Source: Sanderia malayensis (taxonomy: Eukaryota > Cnidaria > Scyphozoa > Semaeostomeae > Pelagiidae). From it: a stretch of DNA of 64,000 nt. The stretch spans positions 3,834,743 to 3,898,742 of the forward strand of contig RQOL01000374.1 in the NCBI GenBank assembly GCA_013076295.1, given 5' to 3'. The translations under genes and the position numbers were made by a program. The notes below the pieces were generated by a model. It worked only from the letters and a program-made list of their open reading frames with translations, was not told where the DNA came from and did no database searches. This document shows, piece by piece, positions 1 to 9,000 of the stretch (position 1 is the stretch's first letter; the number at the start of each line of letters is the position of its first letter).

Positions 1-82
1 TTTTTTTGTATATGATAGATTATTAAAAAAATAGTAATCAATTAATTAGAATTGAGTGATGTTCAATGAAAAAGACACATAA

Positions 83-130
83 TTCCCTGCAACTCTGAGT
101 TTCGTGCTTATGCACTCATCAGGCAATTAA
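83..130 (-). ncRNA. Hammerhead ribozyme motif (type I-like, Penelope-style)
   Basis: On the minus strand the conserved core CTGATGAG (115-122) is followed by a 4-bp stem II with an ATAA loop (GTGC/GCAC) and then CGAAAC. Stem III is only 3 bp (ACT/AGT, loop CAG) and ends in a GTT cleavage triplet. Stem I pairs ...TTGC with GCAG..., with a further AATT/AATT pairing. Short stem III with a small loop is typical of the hammerheads found in Penelope-like retroelements. No Penelope coding sequence is visible next to it, so it is probably an isolated 3' end. Compare the two better copies at 57124-57168 and 58377-58421. Confidence 0.6.
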
Positions 131-811
131 TTATTATTCTTGACAGTTATCAATGGATGGTGAAGATTGATGAGAGATAATTGGTCCCGTATGTAGATTG
201 TATTAATGTCTTCATTCATCATGTGGAGTGTCCAGCAGTGTTGACAGCATTGTTCAATATCAAATTCACACTCGCGTGGCACAAATCAACGACACGGATG
301 TCTGTTCTCTCGATGCTTCGTGCGTTCTCACCATAAAGTTTGGTCATAGTAAAAAAAAAGATTACCGGTTACATTAGTTTAAAGCTCGAACACCAACTTC
401 AAGGGGTAACCTTTGCTCAAGGTTTCCTTGGTGTTCATGAAAACTGCAATTTTAATTTGGAATATGTAATACTACAAATTCAAGAGTTAAATTTAATAAG
501 TAAATTAGTTATCATTAGTTATTGGGATGAGAGAGGGATAATCTTAATGTTGTATGCAATTTCTTATCTAAAAAAACTATTGTCAATGGACAGATTGCAG
601 TTTTCACAGAGAAAAGGAAAGCCATTCTCCCATAGGCAATATCGGAGAGCATGGCAAAGCATATCTCTTTTGATACAGGCGCTACGCAGGACCCAGATCG
701 TCTTCTTGTTGATAAACACCCCTGCACACTGGAGTGTAGTGAAAATGTTCGGATCGTTCTTGGTGGATTTTATTGACTGGAGTGGCCAGGCAAACCAGAA
801 ATGAATGTTCA
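131..811. other. Non-coding flank 3' of the Helitron gene
   Basis: No gene could be supported. Short open frames exist on both strands but have no recognisable motifs. A TG-rich patch lies near 868-884. The 3' terminus of the Helitron (CTRR preceded by a hairpin) should be on this side, but I could not place it. Confidence 0.4.
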
Positions 812-1360
812 TCACACTATAAAGTGCAACAAAGCCGATCCGGTAGAACCACAATCTGAGCCCTCGTGATTTGTGTGTGTGTGTTTTGGTAGACACCCTT
901 GAGAGCAACGCGATTTATGCTCAAAAGTTTGTGAAGACCTTAACAGGACTTCTTGGAAGACAATATTTTTTGTCTTCATGTGTGTTTCCTCTGGGAGGAA
1001 TACTTTGAGCCCGTCAAATGATGTTGCTCTTGACATGGCCACATATAACTGACCATGTGTGAACACGGGCTCTGGTAAATACAAACCAACATACCTGAGA
1101 GATTGTCCCTGTGGCTTGTTGATAGTGAGGCAGTATGCTAGTCTGACTGGAAATTGCCGTCGCTTGATGTTGAATGGCATCTCCGTGTCTTGTGTTGACA
1201 ATGTTATTCTGGGAATCATGACCTGCTGGCCTCTGTGTTCTTTCGGGATGATCTCTGCTGTGATCATGTTACGTCGGAGATGGCGTACAATGAGTCTTGT
1301 GCCATTGCAAAGACCTTTCTTTGGATTTAGATTCCTCAGAAGAATGATTGTTGCACCAAC
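812..1360 (-). pseudogene. Helitron gene, last exon: C-terminal PIF1 helicase motifs
   Basis: This minus-strand exon encodes the end of a Helitron Rep/PIF1-type helicase. It carries the stretch GATIILLRNLNPKKGLCNGT, then INKPQGQSL and HGQLYVAMSRAT, which are the last helicase motifs of Helitron proteins. It is separated from the preceding exon by a canonical 119-bp GT-AG intron (1361-1479, donor GTATAATCG, acceptor TTATTTAAG). Joining restores the reading frame across the family's LKVGAT motif. The conserved protein normally ends around KNIVFQEVL; the remaining ~45 codons to the stop at 812 look like read-through into non-coding DNA. The helicase strand-exchange motifs look intact here; the loss of function is in the upstream exon. 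Confidence 0.85.
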
Positions 1361-1479
1361 CTTAAATAAGGAAAGTTGTAAATTACTATTGCATAATATT
1401 AGTACATGACTAAAGGATAATCATGCTTTGTCTAGAATTCATGTCATGTATTATTATTACATAGGAAGAACGATTATAC

Positions 1480-3446
1480 CTTGAGTCTAAGTCGGTGTAA
1501 CGGCAATCCATTAGGAGTTAGATTGTTGATAAACTCGATTGGATATGCCGCCTCCTCATCTGGATCCTCTGTTACAACACTGTCTGTGCTATAGTATGCT
1601 CTTTCAGGAGTTTGTAGTCTTTCCAGAATGATGTCGTTAATTTGATGTGAAAAGTCATTCTTTGGGGTAAGACAACAACGTTCTGACATGGTTACAGGAT
1701 CCAACATGAGGTGCGACTGTGGTGTATTAGGCTGGGGATATATGAAGTTTAGCATTTCCTTTTGCGAAGATGTGCATATTTGATGTGGCAAAGTGATATT
1801 GTCAAGTGCATCATGTGGTTCTTGTTTGTTGCCGAGTCTTAGAAGCCATTCTGAGAATTCTCTGTACGATTCATCTTGAACAGCTCTCATATTTGTGTGC
1901 AGGCGATGTTGTTGAAACTGTGCCCACAAATCACTGTTTTGATATGATTTAAGACTCCCTGATACGATTTTCTTCCTTCCTGCCTTGGGAACAACAGGTA
2001 GAACTTGTCTGAAATCACCACCAAGTAACATGAATTTGCCACCAAATGGCTTGTTAACTCTTGTGATATCCCGAAGCAGTCTGTCAACTGCTTGTAATGC
2101 CAACGCTGGTATCATTAAAGCTTCATCCCATATAAACAGGGTTGTTTCACGCAACACTTGTGCTCTTCGGCTCTGTCTCTTGACATTGCATGTTGATTCC
2201 AGCTTCAATGGTATTGGAATTTGGAATTGCGAATGCGATGCTCTGCCATTAATAAGCAGTGTTGCTGTAATTCCTGACCAAGCCATACATTGAACTTTGT
2301 GTCCAGAAGCATTGAGGTTGCAAACCAACGTGTTGTACAGATATGTTTTCCCAGTGCCAGCTGGTCCGTCATGTCCAAGAATGTTCTTGTGTAGTATGTC
2401 TTCGAGTAGTTCTTTGAGTTTGAGTTGAAATACTCTTGTGACAATGTCTGATGGATCACTGGCCGTCTGATACGGATGAATGTTTTCTTCTATCTCCTTC
2501 CATTTAGGATTGGCAGTCATTGTGAGGAAGATGTCTGGCTTGCCATACCTCCTTACGATTGTCATTGCATCTTGAAAATGTTGATACATGTTTCTTTGGC
2601 TGCCTGGAAAGGATGACGGTAGAATGATAACACGGCCAACATCGATATGTACGGGCTGATTCGGATTGTTAGCCCTGGCCATCTGGTTTTCGATTTCAGC
2701 TCTTCTGTGCAGATGATCCATCAGGCGACGATATGTGTCAACACGAAGCTGACATTGATTTTTCATAATCCAGTGCAGTTTATTGCCTTCTATCTTCGTA
2801 TATCCATCTACCAAATACTGTAATAGAAGTGATGCAATGTGGATGGTTGAGAATGCATTCCTGACCTGGATTCTGTAAGAATAATATTCGGTGAGGGTTG
2901 GTCTGGTACGACGGTCACCATTGTTGTTTTGTTGACCTCTTACGTTGGCAGTAGGCAATCGTTGAAGGTCCAAACTGTAACCGCTGTCACTGTGAGAGAA
3001 CATCAATGGATACGTGACAGGATCGGCAATTGGACTCGTTGCGTAAATCTTCACGAGATCTCCGCGTCTTGTTTGTATCTGCAATTCTCTATCATCAGGA
3101 TTCGGTGCACCTCCATTTTGTACAGTATATATAGCTGCAATTTCTCTGGCAGTTGGATTATCGTATCTGCGATCTTGTTGTGGGCGAACTGTGACAATCA
3201 TTTTGAATGTTGGAACAGGCTGATTGTTTGCAATAGCTGGCTGCCGATGTTCCTCCAATAATTCACCCATGCTTCGATAATGTTGTGCAAGTCGATTGAC
3301 TGCCATTAGTTCATTCTGGAGAAGTGCAACGATGTCCAAATCAAGACATTCGTCTCTTGCAGTATTTTGCCGTTCCTGCAATGCTTGTTGCGTATCCATG
3401 ATGTAGAGTTCTGCGTATTTTCTGGATCTGTCTGTTTCTGTTACAC
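1480..3446 (-). pseudogene. Helitron gene, main exon: truncated Rep fused to PIF1 helicase
   Basis: The first ~360 codons match the N-terminal part of a Helitron replication initiator, including IFLTMTANPKWKEI and DPSDIVTRVF. At about 2362 the frame runs from LLEDILHKNILG straight into HDGPAGTGKTYLYN, the Walker A motif of the PIF1 helicase. The whole Rep catalytic core (HUH metal-binding motif and the two-tyrosine motif) and the start of the helicase domain's leader are absent, although the frame stays open. Walker B-like WDEA, GGDFRQVLPV and further helicase motifs follow. The protein would unwind DNA but could not nick or join it, so this copy cannot drive rolling-circle transposition by itself. 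The exon is bounded by canonical splice sites on both sides. Confidence 0.85.
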
Positions 3447-3555
3447 CTGTCAATGATCGAAAGCATACGTTAGGGAAATAGAAATTCAACTGTAGCCAGC
3501 ATAAACGAATAATAAGTTTTTCTGATAATGAGGGGAATCATATTGTATCAATTAC

Positions 3556-4314
3556 CTGTCATGTGATATGCTTTTCCGTGAATTGTGATAACTGGTGGTC
3601 CAGCTCTGGCATGATGTACAATATTAGCCTTCCATGATGCCATGGCCATTAGTGAGTTGTATTGGTGGAAGTGCTTTAAGAAATATTTTGATTCGGCAGT
3701 ATCACCAGTGTGTAAATGCATGACACTGTTTGGAGCTGGTTGAACTGGATCCAGAGTGATTAAACCTCCCATGCAACACTTGTTGTATTGTTTTCGGGAG
3801 TTAAGTTCTTCTTTGAAGTACTTTGCACCACAATGAATGCATGTTTCGGTCATTTTATTCAAGTGGTGTGGTAATGGGGAGAAGGGGATGAGGTTTTCAG
3901 CTTCATTGTTCTTGGGGACAGGGTTGTCAACTTGGATTTGTTGATCTTCAACTGGTTCTGGTATCTGATTTTCATCAGGTACTGGAACTGCGTCGTGCAT
4001 CTCGATGTCTGCAGGCTGTTCGGCTGCTTGAAGCTCTTGGTTCTGAATGGGAAGCTCTGGTGCCATGTCCATCTCCATCGGCTGTATCTGTGGAAGGGGA
4101 TACTGTGCTGGAAATGGCTGATATTCAGGGGCTTCTAGCTGACGGTTTTCGAGCTGCATTTGTTGAAGATCGTTGACTGCTGCAAGTGGGTTATCCGCAT
4201 TTCCCATCTGTTGAGGATGAAGCTGTTGATTGATTCGTCTGTGATGCTGCATATTCTCCCGCACTTTATTTCTACGCCTGGTGCCGGCTATAATTCTCTT
4301 GGCCTTGAATGGTC
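3556..4314 (-). pseudogene. Helitron gene, N-terminal exon (zinc-binding Helitron_like_N region)
   Basis: The exon encodes a Gln/Pro/Glu-rich linker followed by the conserved segment CIHCGAKYFKEE...CCMGG, then TAESKYFLKHFHQYNSLMAM, which marks the start of the Helitron-like N domain. It is joined to the next exon by a 109-bp GT-AG intron (3447-3555, donor GTAATTGAT, acceptor CATTGACAG) that restores HMTG-VTETD. At its upstream end a TATTAG acceptor sits directly before the codons for GPFKAKRII, so the protein probably starts further upstream in small exons (see 4483-5198). The Gln/Glu-rich linker is low complexity and its function is unknown. Confidence 0.8.
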
Positions 4315-4482
4315 CTAATAGCAACAACAATGGTAATAATTATAGCCTTGTGTAAAGCTGAAACACAAAGAAGTAAATATAATATATTTCAAGGGTTCCA
4401 TAATGATGAGTTGAAATTGGTAAAGAAGTAAATGGAAAAGTATTGCTATTTAATCTAATTTATGTTAAATGAATATACTTAC

Positions 4483-5198
4483 CTTTAAATTGTGGTCGTT
4501 TCTGTTAGGTAAACAGTCGCTAAAATGGAATAGAGTAAATTCATAGTTAAAATATAAGTAGTAAAAGAAAATGAATAATGGGCAAAGCTCAGAATACCCG
4601 AGTAAATAAAAATGGACCGATTGAATTGAGTGCAGCAGTTTTTAATAATTTTTGAAACACGGTTTGAGAAATTGTTGTTAATATACTTACTATCCATGAA
4701 GGAAACACTGAATTAAGGAAATAGTTTGTTGTACAGGGGCTCATTTGGAAAGAGAGAAATAAAAAAACAAAAATATAAGTTTATTGTCTAAATGAGTTTC
4801 TGAAAGAGAAGTGTCCGTTATTTTAAAGTAGATTTAGGCGGGCCTTTATTTAGAAGAAAAACACACAATCAAAGAGGTAAATAGATCAGTGAGGTAGGAA
4901 AACTGTAGTGAAATAATAAATTTCTTACCGAGCCTAGCCTTGTGTCTTTCAAATCTATGGGTAGAAACGAAAAGTAAGAAAAGAGAAATCAGAATGGTTG
5001 TAAACTTAAAATTTTGATAAAGAAGTTACCTGCACAGCACGTAACCTGTTGTTGTAATTAAAAGCATACGAAGAAAAACAATAATTTTTGTTTTATGAGG
5101 CGAAGTTGCGATAAGTAATCTGGCTAGCTTGTAGTTATTAAAACATGTTGAAAGTAGGTATACTTACTCAGCGATAAATAAGATAAGATAATTATAGC
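4483..5198 (-). other. Candidate chain of five micro-exons extending the Helitron gene upstream
   Basis: Five very short segments on the minus strand are each bounded by AG before and GT(AAGT-like) after: 5168-5198 (31 nt), 5030-5045 (16 nt), 4929-4954 (26 nt), 4691-4707 (17 nt) and 4483-4501 (19 nt). Donors include GTAAGTATA twice, GTAACTTC, GTAAGAAA and GTAAGTATA. When joined in order their phases agree, no stop appears, and the last one enters the 4314 exon in the correct phase. The encoded basic peptide includes FERHKARL and KRPQFK. What is seen is the splice-site pattern and phase consistency; that it is real coding sequence is inference. The rest of 4315-5736 shows only AT-rich introns and a 5305-5523 open frame of unknown meaning. 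Confidence 0.45.
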
Positions 5199-5731
5199 CT
5201 TTAGAAAATTTGGCCAGTTAAAAATAGAAGATAAGAAAACATTATAAACTTTAAAATACTATGTTATGTTCATTTACTGAATATTTACAGTTGGTTTAAC
5301 AATGTTAATACTTTTTAAACAATATATTATCGTTCAATTGGGCAAGTTGATGGAGATCACAGGGTTCTGATGCATCAAGTTGATAAAAAGTGGCTGATAG
5401 CGTCTGGAGTGTAAGCCTCGTTAACACTATGGGGCAGGCACGTGTGCACGTTTCGTCTGTCCCTGCAAGAAGAAGACAAAGGAAAAGAACAATGACAGAG
5501 GAAATGTTGTAACAATCTCTCACGTGCCAGACAGAATTTTATTTGCGACATTATTATGATTATGATTATTATTATACTGTAAAGGAAAAGAAGCCTCGCT
5601 CGGCCTCGGTAGATAGCGTTGACGACAAAGAGAGCCGATCAAATCGGAGGAATAAGATAAATGGTAATAATATAATTTGATCTTTGTCAATCTTTTCAAT
5701 CAAACACTATTAAGCAAACTATAATGAGTTA

Positions 5732-5736
5732 TGGTG
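5732..5736 (+). repeat. Target-site duplication TGGTG, left of BEL element
   Basis: TGGTG here matches TGGTG at 11704-11708 immediately outside the right LTR. Five base pairs is the usual duplication length for BEL/Pao integrases. Confidence 0.9.
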
Positions 5737-5975
5737 TGTCGCAGTTCCTGCAGCGCGCTCGCCACGCACCCAGCTGAGGGCGGTGATGGGAGCCCATTGT
5801 ATTGATTGATTATTGTTGAATTAATTTTAGAAGCACGCGGTATGTTAAGGCGTTGCTTTTTTGTTGTCACAAGAGTTGGAAAGAGTCGGATAAAATAAAG
5901 CGGAAAAAGAGTCGTTTTTTCTCGAGTAGTTCTAGGCGTTTTATGAAAGAATCGAAGTTGCATATAATTGCATCA
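5737..5975 (+). repeat. BEL/Pao 5' LTR
   Basis: 239 bp, beginning TGTCGCAGTTCC and ending ATTGCATCA. It contains AATAAAG (near 5897), a plausible polyadenylation signal. It matches the 3' LTR except at two bases. Confidence 0.93.
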
Positions 5976-5977
5976 TA

Positions 5978-5995
5978 TGGTCCACCGAGCCGGAT
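5978..5995 (+). promoter_or_regulatory. Primer-binding site, tRNA-Tyr-like
   Basis: TGGTCCACCGAGCCGGAT begins two bases after the 5' LTR. Its complement ends in CCA and contains a T-arm-like ATCCGGC followed by an acceptor strand close to that of tRNA-Tyr (which would give TGGTCC-TTCGAGCCGG), differing at two positions. Primer identity is inference from remembered tRNA structure. Confidence 0.6.
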
Positions 5996-6007
5996 AAATC
6001 GACTAGA

Positions 6008-9000
6008 ATGAACGAACTAGAGAAAGCGAAAAAGAAGAGAAAGGTTCAACGAGGAACCACAACGAAACTTTTGAACAAAGTTAAGGACATCTTAGACGAT
6101 GAAGATAAAGATCTTATCAAAATGCAACAGTTTTCAACGATGTTGAAAGAGAAGGCTGAAAAACTGAAAGGCCTAGACGAAGAGATCTTTGACATTTTAA
6201 TAGAGGACGCAGACGAAGAAGACTGCGAACAGGATTTAGAAGAAGCGAGTGAAATTCAAGAGAATGTTAATTACTATCTTATCAAACTGACAATTGCACT
6301 GAAAGACGCAGAAGAAATGTCAGAAAAGGAAGAAGTGGAATCAACACAGATTCTATCCAGAGCTTCATCTCACGAAAGCTTGTGCTCGAAAGCATCAACA
6401 TCTTCAGATATTGTGACAGAGATACGTGGCAGACGAGTCAAGCTACCGAAGTTGGAGCTTAAGAAGTTTGGGGGAAGAATTTCCGACTGGCCAGAGTTTT
6501 GGGACGGCTACAAGAGTGCTGTTCATGACGATCCAGAGCTTGCCAAGGTGGATAAATTCAAATATCTCAGAAGTTATCTGGAAGAGCCTGCAAGAAGCGT
6601 GGTCACGGGATTCGCCTTAACAGAAGCTGATTACGATGCTGCGATTGAGCTGTTGAAAGCAAGATATGCGAAGCCCAGCGTGATCAAGCGGGCTCACATC
6701 AACGATCTGCTAAATCTCAATCCTGTTTTTCACGAAAAGAACGTCACAAGATTACGTAATCTACATGACCAGATTGAGACCAGATATCGTGCGATGGAGA
6801 CTCAAGCCATTGACAAGAATTCCTATTCAAGTGTTGTTGTGCCAGTATTGATGGGAAAAATACCAGAAGCACTCAGAAACCCTATGATTCGGTTTGGAAG
6901 TAATCATATGGAATGGAATTTGGATGATTTTCTGACCGCATTGGGAAAAGAATTAGATGTTTTGGAAGGGCATTTTCCGATCATGCCTGTTTATCAACCC
7001 AGCAAGAAACCGGAACAAGGCAACCACAACAGGCCTAAATTTCAAGAAAGGCCTCCTACGGCGTCTGCTCTGTTTGCAGCCAAAGAGGCGAAAAGAAGAT
7101 GTGTTTTCTGCACTGAAGATCATCCACCAGAGGAATGTGAAAAGATAAAAGACCCTGAAGAGCGTAAGTCTGTATTACTAAAGACTGCGAGATGTTTTAG
7201 TTGTTTGAGATCAGGGCATAGATCCTTTAAATGTCAATTTAAAGTAAATTGTAGTATGTGCAGTAAAGGAAACCATCACCGCGCAATCTGCCCCATGCTT
7301 GCACCCTGTAAGGAAGCATTGCTTAAGCCAACTGCAACTGCACCCCCTGCATCGCAGCTGGATGCTAGCGCATCGGCCTGGGTAGGCAACACTGGGTCTG
7401 GAGAGACAGTGGCCCTGCAGACAGCCTTGGCCATGGTTGATGGCAAGAGAGAGTGTGTGGTTAGAGTTCTGTTTGACACAGGAAGCCAGAGGTCTTTCAT
7501 CACGGCCAAGGCTGCCAGTAGACTAGGATTGAGGCCTGAGAGGAGTGAAGAGTTGACAATAAAATCATTTGGCAGTAAAGGAGGAAATGTTGCTGCTAGA
7601 GACGTTGTTAAACTTGATTTGAGTTCATTGCAGGGTGAAGAAGGAAACAAAGTTGAAGCATTTATTGTAGGGAACATTTCTGATCTTCCAAATATCCATG
7701 CAGAAGTTATGAAGAGGAAGTTTTTACATTTGAAGGATCTGTGGTTCTCAGATGTTTGCCGCAATCAAGATACCCTTGAGATTGACTGCCTCATAGGCTC
7801 AGATTGGCTTTGGCAATTCCAAGAAGGGCAAACAATACGAGGGGGGCCAGGAGAACCTGTTGCAGTAAAAACAAGTCTTGGATGGGTGTTGTCTGGACCT
7901 TTGCCAGGAAAGCCTATTGATTCTATTGAATGCAATGTGAATTGTTGTATTGAGGCCACACCAACATTTGATGATAAGTGCAGTATCAGTGAGTATGTTT
8001 ATAGATTGTGGGATCTAGATAGTATTGGCATTAGAGAGGAAGATTCTGTACATGAGAACACACTTGATAATATTTTGTTTACTGGTAAGAGGTATTCAGT
8101 GGGGCTTCCATGGAAATTAGGCCATAAACCATTGCCATCTAACTATAATATTAGTCTGCAAAGGCTAAAGAGTCAGGTGAAGAAGTTGAAGCAGAATCCA
8201 CAAGTGTATGAGCAATATGATGAGATTATTACTCAGCAGAATAAGGAGGGAATAATTGAAGAGGTTACAGAATTAGAAACTGAAGGAAAGGTACACTACT
8301 TACCACACAGAGCTGTAGTCAGAGAGAATGTGGAGACTACAAAAATTAGAGTAGTGTATGATGCCTCGTGTAAGGCAAGAAAGTCTGGAGTTTCCCTGAA
8401 TGATTGTTTACATGTAGGACCGCCTTTAACCCCAATGATCTTTGATGTACTAATGAGGTTTAGAATGAATCATATAGCCTTAGTGGGTGACATTGAAAAG
8501 GCATTTCTGAACATCGAGATTCATGAAGAAGATAGAGATTGTTTAAGATTTTTGTGGCTGAGAGATATTCATGCAAGCAATCCAGAGGTTGTTACATATA
8601 GATTCAACAGAGTAGTATTTGGATGTAATTCCTCACCTTTCTTGTTGAACTGTGTACTGAGACATCACATCAATACGTTTGAAGAAGATCCTGAGTTTGT
8701 GGAGAAGATGACAGGAAGTTTTTATGTGGATGACTTAGTGACAGGCAGTGAAGATGTAGAGAAGGCATTTAGTTTGTACGAGATGTCAAAGGATATAATG
8801 AAGAAGGGAGGTTTTCACCTACGAAAATGGAAGACGAATAACTCTGATTTGGCCAAAGAAATCAGTAACAGAGAGTCTAGCGTAGTAGGAAGAGAAAGTA
8901 GCCATCAAGAAGACACCTCATATGCCAAGGAAAGCTTAGGTATTAGTAAGCCAATAGAAGAAAGCACCAAGGTATTGGGGATCAAGTGGAAGTTTGTGAA

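Noticed and set aside
812..945. Tail of the Helitron last exon as genuine C-terminus
   Set aside because: The family protein normally ends near KNIVFQEVL; the extra codons include a TG-repeat translation and look like read-through.
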